A DNA stretch of 64,000 nt, taken from NCBI RefSeq assembly GCF_900112355.1, contig NZ_FOLM01000002.1:535953-599952 (forward strand). Direction: 5' to 3'. Source of the DNA: Streptomyces aidingensis. Its GTDB lineage: Bacteria > Actinomycetota > Actinomycetes > Streptomycetales > Streptomycetaceae. The position numbers and the translations under genes are program-made. Positions 44,527 to 53,145 of this stretch are shown in pieces; the stretch's first letter is position 1; every line of letters starts with the position of its first letter. The notes beneath the pieces were generated by a model. It worked only from the letters and a program-made list of their open reading frames with translations. It did not search any database and was not told the DNA's origin.

Positions 44527-44937
44527 ATGAGTGAGTTCCTGATGGACCTGGACGACGGCATGACGGAGTTCTTCCGGGACATCGCCCGCTACCTGGTCAA
44601 GGAGTCCGGGATGCCTTATGCCGAGGCCGTGGCCCGGCTCAACGCCGCCTTCCGCGATGCGACCTTCGGTCCCTATCCCGACATCATGTGCCACGAGGGA
44701 GAGGACTACTGGGCGTCCGGCGTGTACTACGAGCCGCTGCCCGATGGGCGCGAGGTCCCGTGGTGGGAGCCGGACGCCGACCGCTCCGCCTGGCGGACCA
44801 GGCCCGCGCCGCCGCGCGACTCCCCCGCGTGGACGCTGCCGCTGGACGCCGAGGCCCCGCCGCCGCGCCCCGAGCTCCACGAACTGCCGCCCGACGACCC
44901 GCGAGTTTTCCGGATGCCCTCCGGGGAGGATTCCTGA
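44527..44937 (+). CDS. Putative immunity protein for the RHS toxin
   Basis: 136 residues starting 23 bases after the toxin. The conserved-looking part is YAEAVARLNAAFRD and HEGEDYWASGVYYEPLPDGR; the HE..YWA..YY motif is recurrent in small proteins next to actinobacterial toxins (from recollection). The C-terminus is Pro-rich. Position immediately behind a variable toxin tip is the standard location of the immunity gene. It has no named domain that I can identify. Confidence 0.65.
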   Translation: MSEFLMDLDDGMTEFFRDIARYLVKESGMPYAEAVARLNAAFRDATFGPYPDIMCHEGEDYWASGVYYEPLPDGREVPWWEPDADRSAWRTRPAPPRDSPAWTLPLDAEAPPPRPELHELPPDDPRVFRMPSGEDS

Positions 44938-44989
44938 CGACGCCCGGCCGTGTTGCTCCGGGGGCGAGGCGTGACCATCGAGCAGCCAG

Positions 44990-45081
44990 GTGGCCTTCGG
45001 CCATTCTTGGGCTTCCGCCCTCGGCCGGCGGCTCGTGCTGGACGCCGACGAGATACGGTTTCCTTCGCCGCCGACGGCATG
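44990..45081 (+). pseudogene. Orphan rhs/DUF6531 fragment
   Basis: From 44990 one frame reads VAFGHSWASALGRRLVLDAD then EIRF, and after a shift FAADGMTLLHP. This matches the DUF6531 segment of the complete RHS gene (FGPSWASTLDQRLVLDPDG then VRFFAADGMILDFP at 41049-41148). It is a short frameshifted relic of another rhs gene in front of a second small gene. Such scars arise when toxin tips are swapped. Confidence 0.75.
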
Positions 45082-45669
45082 ACCCTCCTCCATCCCGACG
45101 GAAGCGGCATGTGGCACGAGGCACAGGACATCGCCGAGGAGCGCGAACGGGTCCTGGAGCGGCCCCGGCCGACACCCGGGGTGCCGCTGCTGGACGCGTT
45201 CACCGTCGAGCCGCTGATTCCGGCCGAGGAGTACGCCGCCCATCTGCGGGCGGTGTTCGCCGCCGCCCTGCGGCTCGCCGTCACCGAGCCGTTCGACGGC
45301 CCGCTGCCCACCGCCACACTGCCCTCCTGGTTCGCCCGGGCCGACGGCCCCCCGGAGGAACTTCCCGGGTTCGCCCGCGCCGGACGGGAGCACTTCCTGC
45401 GCCACCCCGGCGCCGACGGCCTCTGGGAGATCCAGGACTGGCTGGGCCGGTTCGAGCCCGAGGACGGCATCCGCGGCTGGGCCTGGTGGGACGTCACCCG
45501 GCCCGCCGCGGGCGGCGCCCGGATCTGGGTCAACTGCGAGGGCGAGGCGCACTACTCGCATCTGGATCTGCTCTGGGCCGCCTATGTCAGCGGCGCCCGC
45601 GCCGTCGGCGGCCCCGAGCCGTACCGCGCCGCGGAATGGTCCGCCGAGCCCTCCCTCTTCCAGCAGTAG
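45079..45669 (+). CDS. Possible second immunity protein
   Basis: About 196 residues if the ATG at 45079, inside the rhs relic, is used; an ATG at 45109 is an alternative. The sequence contains LIPAEEYAAHLRAVFAAALR and a Trp-rich stretch GIRGWAWWDVTRPAAGGARI followed by WVNCEGEAHYS. No named domain. Its position right after an rhs remnant suggests an immunity gene left behind by the lost toxin, perhaps still protective against siblings. Confidence 0.6.
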   Translation: MTLLHPDGSGMWHEAQDIAEERERVLERPRPTPGVPLLDAFTVEPLIPAEEYAAHLRAVFAAALRLAVTEPFDGPLPTATLPSWFARADGPPEELPGFARAGREHFLRHPGADGLWEIQDWLGRFEPEDGIRGWAWWDVTRPAAGGARIWVNCEGEAHYSHLDLLWAAYVSGARAVGGPEPYRAAEWSAEPSLFQQ

Positions 45670-45697
45670 CCCAGCAGTTGCCCAGCGGCAGCCGCGC

Positions 45698-46609
45698 TCA
45701 GCCGCGCAGGCCGCGCACGATCAGGTCGAGGAGCGCAAAGACGAACAGGCTGATCCCGACAAAGCCGTTGACGGTGAAGAAGGCCCGGTTCAGCCGGGAC
45801 AGGTCGTCCGGCCGGACCAGCCGGTGCTCATAGCCGAAGGACACCGCGACCACCGCCAGCCCGGCCCAGAAGAACCCGCCCGCCCCGGTCAGGATCGCGA
45901 ACCACACCAGCAGCCCCAGGGTGACGGCGTGGCAGGCCCGTGCCCCGTACAGGGCCGCGGCCACCCCGAACCGGGCCGGCACCGAGCGCACCCCCTGCGC
46001 CCGGTCGGCCGCCACGTCCTGGCAGGCGAAGATCAGGTCGAAGCCGCCGATCCAGATGCCCACCGCCAGCCCCAGCACCACCGCGGGCCAGGACCATGCC
46101 CCGGTCACCGCCAGCCAGGCCCCCACCGGGCCGATGGCCTGCGCCAGCCCCAGAATGGCGTGCGGATAGGTGGTGAACCGCTTGCCGTACGGATAGACCA
46201 CCATCGGCACCGCCGCCACCGGGGAGAGCAGCAGGCAGAGCGGATTGAGCAGGGCCGCCGCCGCGAAGAAGACGGCCAGCGCGATCAGCGCGCCCGTCCA
46301 GGCGGTGCGCACCGAGACCGCGCCGGTCACCAGCTCGCGCCCGGCGGTGCGGGGATTGCGGGCGTCGATCTCCCGGTCGATGATCCGGTTGGCCGCCATG
46401 GCGAAGGTGCGCAGCGCCACCATGGCCGCGGTGACCAGCAGCAGCGTCCACCAGTCGACGCGCCCGGCCGGCCGGTCGCCGCCGTCCACCAGCATCGCGG
46501 TCAGGGTGGCGGTATAGGCGAAGGGCAGCGCGAAGACCGAGTGCTCGATCATCACCAGCCGCAGGAACGACCGCACCGCCCCGGGCTCGGTGGCCGTCGG
46601 CGCGGTCAC
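45698..46609 (-). CDS. mqnP: UbiA-family prenyltransferase (menaquinone type, MqnP-like)
   Basis: 303 residues from the GTG at 46609, which overlaps the UbiD stop by 4 nt (GTGA). Both Asp-rich prenyl-diphosphate motifs are present: NRIIDREIDARNPRT and DLIFACQDVAADRAQG. Nine hydrophobic helices are predicted. In Streptomyces this gene follows a UbiD decarboxylase and prenylates the dihydroxynaphthoate precursor in the futalosine pathway of menaquinone synthesis. The pair is one operon. Confidence 0.85.
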   Translation of the reverse strand: MTAPTATEPGAVRSFLRLVMIEHSVFALPFAYTATLTAMLVDGGDRPAGRVDWWTLLLVTAAMVALRTFAMAANRIIDREIDARNPRTAGRELVTGAVSVRTAWTGALIALAVFFAAAALLNPLCLLLSPVAAVPMVVYPYGKRFTTYPHAILGLAQAIGPVGAWLAVTGAWSWPAVVLGLAVGIWIGGFDLIFACQDVAADRAQGVRSVPARFGVAAALYGARACHAVTLGLLVWFAILTGAGGFFWAGLAVVAVSFGYEHRLVRPDDLSRLNRAFFTVNGFVGISLFVFALLDLIVRGLRG

Positions 46610-48057
46610 AGCCCGTACTCCTTCCAGCGCCGGGTGACCCGCTCCGCGGTCTCCGGGTCCGAGACGATCATCCGGGGCCAGCCGCCGTCCCGGGTGTAGC
46701 CCTCCTCCGGCCATTTGGCGGTGGCGTCGATGCCCGCCTTGCCGCCCCAGAACTGCTGGTAGGAGGCGTGGTCCAGATGGTCCACCGGCCCCTCGGTGAG
46801 CAGCAGGTCCCGGGCGTAGTCGGTGTTGCCCAGCGCCCGCCAGGCCACCTCGTGCAGATCGTGCACATCGCAGTCCGCGTCCACCACGATGATCAGCTTG
46901 GTCAGCGACATCATATGGGCGCCCCAGATCGCCGACATCACCTTCTGTGCGTGCTTGGGGTACTTCTTGTCGATCGAGACGATGGCGCAGTTGTGGAAGC
47001 CGCCCGCCTCCGGCAGGTGGTAGTCCACGATATCCGGCACGATGATCTTCAGCAGCGGCAGGAAGAACCGTTCGGTGGCCCGGCCCAGCGGCCCGTCCTC
47101 GGTGGGCGGCCGGCCGACCACGATGGACTGGAACAGCGCGTCCCGCCGCATGGTGACGCAGTCGACGGTCAGCGCCGGGAAGGGCTCCTGCGGGGTGTAG
47201 AAGCCGGTGTGGTCGCCGAACGGCCCCTCCGGCAGCATCCGGCCCGGCTCCAGCCAGCCCTCGATCACCACCTCGGCCCTGGCCGGCACCTGGAGCGGCA
47301 CGGTCCGGCAGTCCACCAGCTCCACCCGCTTGCCGCCGACGAAACCGGCGAACAGATACTCGTCGATGTCGGCCGGCAGCGGGGCGGTGGCGGCATAGGT
47401 GACGGCGGGCGGGCAGCCGAAGGCCACGGCCACCGGCAGCCGCTCGCCGCGCCGGGCCGCCACCTGGTAATGGTTGCGGCTGTCCTTGTGGATCTGCCAG
47501 TGCATGCCGATGGTGCGGCGGTCGTGGCGCTGGAGCCGGTACAGGCCCAGGTTGCGCACGCCGGTCTCGGGATCGCGGGTGTGGGTCAGGCCCAGGTTGA
47601 AGAACGAGCCGCCGTCCTCGGGCCAGGTGAAAAGCGCGGGCAGCGCCTCCAGATCCACCTCCTCGCCCTCGCGGACCACCTCCTGGACCGGCCCGCTCCT
47701 GACCTTCTTCGGCGGCACATGGCTCATGGTGCCGAGTTTGCCGAAGGCTTCCCGCACCCCGGTGAAACCGTGCGGCAGCTCCGGCTTGAGCAGTCCGGAG
47801 AGCTGCTCGCCGAGCTGGGCGTAGGAGTGCAGGCCGAGTGACTTCAGCAGCCGCCGGTCGGTGCCGTAGACGTTCATCGCCAGCGGCAGGTCCGAGCCCT
47901 TGACGTTCTCGAAGAGCAGCGCCGGGCCGCCGGCCTTGTTGACCCGGTCGGTGATCTCGCCGATTTCCAGATGGGGATCGACCTCCGCCTTGACCCGCTT
48001 GAGATCCCCGTCGCGTTCCAGCGCCCGCAGCAGTCCGCGGAGGTCGTCGTATGCCAT
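46606..48057 (-). CDS. UbiD-family prenylated-FMN decarboxylase (menaquinone type)
   Basis: 483 residues from the ATG at 48057. Family landmarks: the conserved RLQRHDRRTIGMHWQIHKDS region, EGPFGDHTGFYTP and HNCAIVSIDKKYPKHAQKV. UbiD enzymes need prenylated FMN made by a UbiX flavin prenyltransferase. It probably decarboxylates the 1,4-dihydroxy-6-naphthoate intermediate in the futalosine route, given its pairing with the UbiA gene. No UbiX gene is in the window. Confidence 0.9.
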   Translation of the reverse strand: MAYDDLRGLLRALERDGDLKRVKAEVDPHLEIGEITDRVNKAGGPALLFENVKGSDLPLAMNVYGTDRRLLKSLGLHSYAQLGEQLSGLLKPELPHGFTGVREAFGKLGTMSHVPPKKVRSGPVQEVVREGEEVDLEALPALFTWPEDGGSFFNLGLTHTRDPETGVRNLGLYRLQRHDRRTIGMHWQIHKDSRNHYQVAARRGERLPVAVAFGCPPAVTYAATAPLPADIDEYLFAGFVGGKRVELVDCRTVPLQVPARAEVVIEGWLEPGRMLPEGPFGDHTGFYTPQEPFPALTVDCVTMRRDALFQSIVVGRPPTEDGPLGRATERFFLPLLKIIVPDIVDYHLPEAGGFHNCAIVSIDKKYPKHAQKVMSAIWGAHMMSLTKLIIVVDADCDVHDLHEVAWRALGNTDYARDLLLTEGPVDHLDHASYQQFWGGKAGIDATAKWPEEGYTRDGGWPRMIVSDPETAERVTRRWKEYGL

Positions 48058-48142
48058 ACGCCTCAGTATTCCGGACGCATTACCCTTGGCCTTGTCAGGG
48101 GGCCGCCACGGTGGTCCCGCCCGCCTCTCCCCGGGGGACGAC

Positions 48143-48595
48143 ATGCTCAGGGTACTGATGTTCCTGGTGCCGCTCGCGCTGGCCATCTACGCCCTTGTGG
48201 ACTGCATCAGCACCAAGGACGACGAGGTCAGGCATCTGCCCAAGATCGTCTGGATCCTGCTGATCGTCTTCGCCTGGATCATCGGACCGGTGGCCTGGAT
48301 CCTGGCCGGCCGGCGACGGCTGACCGCGGGCGGCTCCGGCGGACGCGGCGCGGGCGGGGCGCCCCGCGGGCGCCAGACCCGCTGGGTGGCGCCGGACGAC
48401 AACCCCGAGTTTCTGCGCTCGCTGGGCGATGAACGGCCGCGCAAGGAGGAGTCCGAGGAGGACCGGCAGCTTCTGGAGAGCTGGGAAGAGGACCTGCGCC
48501 GCCGGGAGGACGAGCTGCGCCACAACGAGCCCCGCGACGACGACGGCGGAGCCGCCGGCGGCGGCCCCAAGGGCGACGAGCCCCCCAAGAGCTGA
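48143..48595 (+). CDS. PLDc_N domain membrane protein
   Basis: 150 residues from the ATG at 48143 with GGGGGA upstream. The N-terminal part has two hydrophobic segments, RVLMFLVPLALAIYALVDCI and IVWILLIVFAWIIGPVAWIL, separated by a KDDEVRHLPK loop, matching the phospholipase D N-terminal membrane domain (PLDc_N). No catalytic HKD motif follows; instead a Glu/Arg-rich coiled coil (EEDRQLLESWEEDLRRREDE). Divergent from ubiD and convergent with ccsB. Confidence 0.8.
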   Translation: MLRVLMFLVPLALAIYALVDCISTKDDEVRHLPKIVWILLIVFAWIIGPVAWILAGRRRLTAGGSGGRGAGGAPRGRQTRWVAPDDNPEFLRSLGDERPRKEESEEDRQLLESWEEDLRRREDELRHNEPRDDDGGAAGGGPKGDEPPKS

Positions 48596-48609
48596 GCGCG
48601 GCGGCACCG

Positions 48610-48655
48610 GCGAGGGGGCCGGGGCGTCCCGGTGGGGATGCCCCGGCCCCCTCGC
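48610..48655. terminator. Strong bidirectional hairpin between convergent genes
   Basis: GCGAGGGGGCCGGGGC / GCCCCGGCCCCCTCGC forms a perfect 16-bp stem with a 14-nt loop. It separates the PLDc_N gene from the ccsB gene that ends at 48669 on the other strand. Confidence 0.8.
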
Positions 48656-48668
48656 TCGGTCCGGCGGC

Positions 48669-49778
48669 TCAGTCCTCGACGCCGGCGTAGCTGTGCAGGC
48701 TGTCGTCGACGAACATGTTGACCCCGTAGTAGTTGAACAGGAAGCACAGGAAGGCGGCGATCGCCAGATAGGCCGCCTTGCGCCCCCGCCAGCCCGCGGT
48801 GGCCCGGGCATGCAGATAGCAGGCGTAGCCGAGCCAGGTGATCAGCGACCACACCTCCTTGGGGTCCCAGCCCCAGTAGCGGCCCCAGGCGCTCTCCGCC
48901 CAGATGGCCCCGGCGATGATGGTGAACGTCCACAGCGGGAAGACCACCGCGTTGATCCGGTAGGCGAACTTGTCCAGGGAGACCGAGGACGGCAGCCGCT
49001 CCAGCACCGAGGCGGAGAACCGGCCGGGCGTGCCGCCGTCCGCCAGCCTGCCCTCGTAGCGGTCCCGCAGCAGGAACGCCACGGTGGCCACCATGCCCAG
49101 GTAGAACATGGCGCCGCAGACGATCGCCAGCGAGACATGGACCCACAGCCAGATGGACTGGAGCGCGGGCGGAAGCTGGTCGGTCTCGGTGTAGAGCACC
49201 GTCACGGCCAGGCCGAGATCCAGCAGCACCGTGGTCACCAGCGGCAGGCCCAGCCAGCGCACATTGCGGCGGGCGGCCAGGAAGCCGAGGAAGCCGCCGA
49301 CCGCCACCAGGGAGAAGGTGGTGGAGAACTCGTACATATTGGCCCAGGGGGCCCGCTGCACGGCCAGCGCGCGCAGCAGCACCCCCCCGGCGTGCAGCAG
49401 GAAGGCCAGCACGGTGAGCGAGACGGCGATCCGGCCGTAGGTGTCGCCGCGCTCGTCGCCGCCGGCCGCGCCCGGGCCGTCCGGGACGCCGTCCCGGGCG
49501 GGGGTGGCGGAGCGGGTGATCACCCGGGGCCGGGTCAGCACCCGGGTGGAGCCGCCGGCCGCCCGGACGGTGACCCGCACCGCGTCGCCGTCCGCGGCGG
49601 CCGGCTTCCCGGGCGGCGCCCCGGCGCCGAGCGCGGCGGCGGTGCGGGCCACCTTGCTGCGGCTGCCGAAGGTCCATTCCGCGATGTACGCGAGAAAGGC
49701 GACGGTGTAGACCGCCATCGCGCTGTAGACCAGCAGCTTGCCGAAATCGGCAAGCCCTGGCTCGGCGGCAAGGATCAC
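48669..49778 (-). CDS. ccsB: Cytochrome c biogenesis protein CcsB
   Basis: 369 residues; the GTG start overlaps resB by 4 nt. It has eight or more predicted membrane spans. The Trp-rich haem-handling motif WGRYWGWDPKEVWSLITWL is diagnostic. A conserved His is seen in WLWVHVSLAIV and another in LHAGGVLLRA. An insert of about 75 polar residues (42-115) separates helix 1 from the core. With ResB it forms the System II haem-export and ligation complex that attaches haem to apocytochrome c outside the membrane. Confidence 0.93.
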   Translation of the reverse strand: MILAAEPGLADFGKLLVYSAMAVYTVAFLAYIAEWTFGSRSKVARTAAALGAGAPPGKPAAADGDAVRVTVRAAGGSTRVLTRPRVITRSATPARDGVPDGPGAAGGDERGDTYGRIAVSLTVLAFLLHAGGVLLRALAVQRAPWANMYEFSTTFSLVAVGGFLGFLAARRNVRWLGLPLVTTVLLDLGLAVTVLYTETDQLPPALQSIWLWVHVSLAIVCGAMFYLGMVATVAFLLRDRYEGRLADGGTPGRFSASVLERLPSSVSLDKFAYRINAVVFPLWTFTIIAGAIWAESAWGRYWGWDPKEVWSLITWLGYACYLHARATAGWRGRKAAYLAIAAFLCFLFNYYGVNMFVDDSLHSYAGVED

Positions 49779-51622
49779 GGCACTGCTCCTTCTCGGTGTC
49801 CGGCGGACGGTTGAGCGGGCATCTCCGAGGACGCCACGGACTTTTCGGACGTTCCAGGGGCCGCGGCGGCCTCCGCGGGCGTGTCCCCGGGGCCGGGCAG
49901 CGGCGGGGCATGGGCCTGGAGGGCGGCGGCCAGATCGCCGAGCTCCTCGGGGATCTTCGCGGACTCGGTACGCCCCAGCGAGGCCATCTCCACCAGCGTG
50001 GTCCCGGGCGGCCCGTCCCGGTCGGGCACCGCCCGCACCCAGATCCGCCGCCGCTGGATCAGCAGCGACGCGGTCAGGCCCAGCACCGCGCCCACCGAAC
50101 CGGCCAGCGCCCAGCCGTTGGCCGCCGGGGTGGAGATCTGGAAGCTGGCCCAGCGCTCGTACCCCTCGAAGGTCAGGGTGCCCCGGCCGTCCGGCAGTTC
50201 CCAGGAGTCACCGGGCCGCAGATTGACCCGGAGCGGATCGCCGCTCCCGTCGGTGAACTGCTCCAGGTGGCGGGTGTTGAGCTGGTAGACGTTCTGCGGA
50301 ATGCCGGAGTCCAGGCCCAGATTGCCGTGGTAGCCGGTGAGGGTGAGCACCGGGTCGTCCGGGTCCGGGAACGAGGAGTGCGGCCCGCGTTCGGCGTTCA
50401 GCCGGAAGGTGGGGCTGAAGAAGCCCTGGAAGCCGAGCTGGTCCGGCTCGCCGTCCCGGTTCACATAGTCGGTGACCTTGATCACCCCGGACGAGGTGAG
50501 CGCGCTGTCCTGCGGCAGGAACGGCACCGGCCCGCCGAAGGCCACCTCGCCCTGTCCGTCGGTGACGGTGACCACCGGAGCGAAGCCGTGGCCGATCAGA
50601 TACACCTTGGCGTCGCCGACGGACAGCGGATGGTTGACCCGGATGGTGGCCTCGCGGCCCTCGTCCTCGTCGTCCCCGGCCCGCCAGTAGGTCACCTCGG
50701 CCCGGAAGTCGATGGGGGTGCCCAGGTCGGGACCGGAGCGGTGGAAGGAGGCATGGAACTCGTCGAGGTCGAAGTGGAACGGCTCCAGGTCCTCCGCGTC
50801 GAACAGCGCCCCGGAGCGGAAGTCGTCGTACTGGATCAGGGTGTTGGCGAAGCCGCCGCCGGCCATCACCAGCTTGCCGCCCTCGCTGCGGTAGAGCTGG
50901 CCGGCCGCGAAGGCCAGCAGCAGCACGATCAGCGCCCCGTGGAAGAGCAGGTTGCCGGCCTCGCGCAGATAGCCCTTCTCGGCGGCGACCGACCCGGCGG
51001 CGCGCGCGGTGCGGAACCGCCCGCGGCGCAGCAGCCCGTGCGCCGCCCGAAGCACATCGTCGGGGTCCCGCGCGGTGCGCCAGGAGGTGTAGGCGGGCAT
51101 CCGGGTCAGCCGGCGCGGGGCGCGCGGCGGACGGCCGCGCAGCTGGCCGGCGAACTGCCAGGTGCGCGGCACGATGCAGCCGGCCAGCGAGACGAACAGC
51201 AGGATGTAGACGGCCGAGAACCAGACCGAGGAGTAGACCTCGAACATCTGGAACCGCTCGTAGAGATCGCCCAGCGTCGCGTGACGGTCCTTGAACTCGG
51301 CGACCAGCAGCGGATTGGCGTCCCGCTGCGGGATCAGCGAGCCGGGCACCGTGGCCAGGGCCAGCAGGAAGAGCAGGATCAGCGCCACCCGCATCGAGGT
51401 GAGCTGGCGCCAGGACCAGCGGGCCCAGCCGGTCAGCTCGCGGGCCGTCCAGGCGGCGGCGCCCAGCGGCCCGGGCGCCCGCACCCCGCCGAAGCTGCCG
51501 CTGCCCGGCGCCACCGCCGCCGCGTCCGCGTGCGAGTCCGCGTTCGAGTCCGCGTCCGGCGCGCCGTCGGTGTCCGGGCCCGTGGGCGGTGCTGCGTTGC
51601 CGGCGTCGTCCCCGCCGCTCAT
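49775..51622 (-). CDS. resB: Cytochrome c biogenesis protein ResB
   Basis: 615 residues with an Ala/Asp-rich N-terminal tail. Features of ResB: early helix LILLFLLALATVPGSLIPQR, then WFSAVYILLFVSLAGCIVPR, FHGALIVLLLAFAAGQLYRS, a large extracytoplasmic domain (about 270-520) and a last helix near 525-545. Start overlaps the ccdA stop by 4 nt, end overlaps ccsB by 4 nt. It partners CcsB in haem delivery. Confidence 0.94.
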   Translation of the reverse strand: MSGGDDAGNAAPPTGPDTDGAPDADSNADSHADAAAVAPGSGSFGGVRAPGPLGAAAWTARELTGWARWSWRQLTSMRVALILLFLLALATVPGSLIPQRDANPLLVAEFKDRHATLGDLYERFQMFEVYSSVWFSAVYILLFVSLAGCIVPRTWQFAGQLRGRPPRAPRRLTRMPAYTSWRTARDPDDVLRAAHGLLRRGRFRTARAAGSVAAEKGYLREAGNLLFHGALIVLLLAFAAGQLYRSEGGKLVMAGGGFANTLIQYDDFRSGALFDAEDLEPFHFDLDEFHASFHRSGPDLGTPIDFRAEVTYWRAGDDEDEGREATIRVNHPLSVGDAKVYLIGHGFAPVVTVTDGQGEVAFGGPVPFLPQDSALTSSGVIKVTDYVNRDGEPDQLGFQGFFSPTFRLNAERGPHSSFPDPDDPVLTLTGYHGNLGLDSGIPQNVYQLNTRHLEQFTDGSGDPLRVNLRPGDSWELPDGRGTLTFEGYERWASFQISTPAANGWALAGSVGAVLGLTASLLIQRRRIWVRAVPDRDGPPGTTLVEMASLGRTESAKIPEELGDLAAALQAHAPPLPGPGDTPAEAAAAPGTSEKSVASSEMPAQPSAGHREGAVP

Positions 51623-52395
51623 ACGGCCACCTCGAAGGTGCTGGTCCAGTAGGTCATTTCGTAGACGATGCGGTCCCAGGCGCCGGTGACCAGCAGCAGG
51701 CCGGTGGCCACCAGCATCACCCCGCCGGTCCGCATCACCAGGGCGTAGCGCTGCTTGACCCAGCCGAACGCGCCCAGCGCCCGGCGGAAGGCCAGGGCCG
51801 CCGCGATGAACGGCAGCCCCAGACCCAGACAGTAGGCCAGGCCCATCACCGCGCCCCGCCCGGCGGTGGACTCGTTGAAGGCCAGGGCGTTGACGGCGGT
51901 CAGCGTCGGGCCGATGCAGGGGGTCCAGCCGATGCCGAAGACCAGGCCCAGCATGGGGGCCCCGGCCAGCCCGACCGCCGGCCGGTGGTGGAAGCGGAAC
52001 TCCCGCTGGCCGACGCGGCGCAGCACGCCCATGAACGCCAGGCCCAGCACGATGGTGAGCGCCCCCAGGATGCGGGTCAGCACCTCCCGCTGCTCCTGGA
52101 AGACGTCCCCGACCCCGCCGAACAGGGCGCCGGCCGAGACGAAGACCACCGAGAAGCCGAGCACGAACAGGCCGGAGCCGGCCAGCATCCGGCCGCGCCG
52201 GGCGGCGCCCAGATCGGCACCGCCCACCCCGGTGACATACGACAGATAGCCGGGCACCAGCGGCAGCACGCAGGGCGAGAAGAACGACACCAGGCCACCG
52301 AGCACCGCCACCGGCAGGGCCAGCAGCAGGGCCCCGCTGAGCACGGTCTCGTTGGTGTCGGCGTAGGCCGCCAGCGCTTCCATCGCCGTCGTCAC
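51619..52395 (-). CDS. ccdA: Thiol-disulfide transporter CcdA
   Basis: 258 residues from a GTG that overlaps the resA stop by 4 nt. The two redox cysteines are in FFSPCVLPLVPGYLSYV and GIGWTPCIGPTLTA. Six membrane spans. CcdA carries reducing power across the membrane to the ResA-type thioredoxin, which keeps apocytochrome c haem-site cysteines reduced. Middle gene of a four-gene operon. Confidence 0.94.
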   Translation of the reverse strand: MTTAMEALAAYADTNETVLSGALLLALPVAVLGGLVSFFSPCVLPLVPGYLSYVTGVGGADLGAARRGRMLAGSGLFVLGFSVVFVSAGALFGGVGDVFQEQREVLTRILGALTIVLGLAFMGVLRRVGQREFRFHHRPAVGLAGAPMLGLVFGIGWTPCIGPTLTAVNALAFNESTAGRGAVMGLAYCLGLGLPFIAAALAFRRALGAFGWVKQRYALVMRTGGVMLVATGLLLVTGAWDRIVYEMTYWTSTFEVAV

Positions 52396-53018
52396 GCCCC
52401 CGGGGCGCTCTCGGCGATGACCGGGTCGAGGGCGGCGCGCAGCTCCTCCTCGGTGAGCGGCTTGAGCGCGCGCACCGCGATCCGCCCCTGGCGGTCCAGG
52501 ATCAGCGTGGAGGGAATGCCGGCCTGCGCGGACAGGGTGCCGTCCGGGAACTCCAGGATCAGCTTGCCCTTGGGGTCGTAGAAGCTCGGGTAGGTGATGC
52601 CGAAGGTGTCGTCGAAGCGCTGGGCGCGCACCCGCTCCAGATCGCGGGTGTTGATGCCGACGAACTGCACGCCCTGGTCCGCGGTCTCCGCGGCGACCGC
52701 GGCCAGGCCGGGGGCCTCCGCCCGGCAGGGGGCGCACCAGGAGCCCCACACATTGAGCACCACCACCTTCCCGGCGTAGTCCGCCAGGGCCAGCGGCTCG
52801 CCGTGGGTGGACTCCCCGGTCAGTTCCGGGGCGGCCACCCGGTCCTCGGGCGCGATGGCGGTGACCACTCCGGTGCCCTCGACGAAGTTGGCGCCGCCGC
52901 CGCCCGACCGGCCGGCGCCCTCGGCGCAGGCGGTGAGCGCCGCGGCTGCGACGAGGGCCAGCAGGGCGGCGCCCAGCCGCCGGGCACGCGGCACCGTCCG
53001 GTCACGGGTCTCGATCAT
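52392..53018 (-). CDS. resA: TlpA/ResA-like thiol-disulfide oxidoreductase lipoprotein
   Basis: 208 residues from the ATG at 53018. A lipoprotein signal ends with LTAC (Cys31). The thioredoxin motif is WGSWCAPCR (Cys95, Cys98) and the cis-Pro region is AGIPSTLILD. It is the first gene of the resA-ccdA-resB-ccsB operon. It reduces the haem-binding cysteines in apocytochrome c with electrons from CcdA. The promoter lies in 53019-53107. Confidence 0.92.
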   Translation of the reverse strand: MIETRDRTVPRARRLGAALLALVAAAALTACAEGAGRSGGGGANFVEGTGVVTAIAPEDRVAAPELTGESTHGEPLALADYAGKVVVLNVWGSWCAPCRAEAPGLAAVAAETADQGVQFVGINTRDLERVRAQRFDDTFGITYPSFYDPKGKLILEFPDGTLSAQAGIPSTLILDRQGRIAVRALKPLTEEELRAALDPVIAESAPGA

Positions 53019-53107
53019 GTGAAAAGTTTCCCATGCCCTTCCCGGCGATCTTTGGCGCCCCCCTTGTCCGGAATGTAAGGAACGCATAAGCGTCCCTGAC
53101 CGGCGCC

Positions 53108-53145
53108 GACGCCCCGCGGCGGGCGGCCGGCCCGCCGGGGGCGTC
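53108..53145 (-). terminator. Hairpin terminator after phosphatase gene
   Basis: Outer stem GACGCCCC / GGGGCGTC enclosing GCGGGC / GCCCGC. It overlaps the stop of the phosphatase gene (53144) and should end that transcript before resA. Confidence 0.65.
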
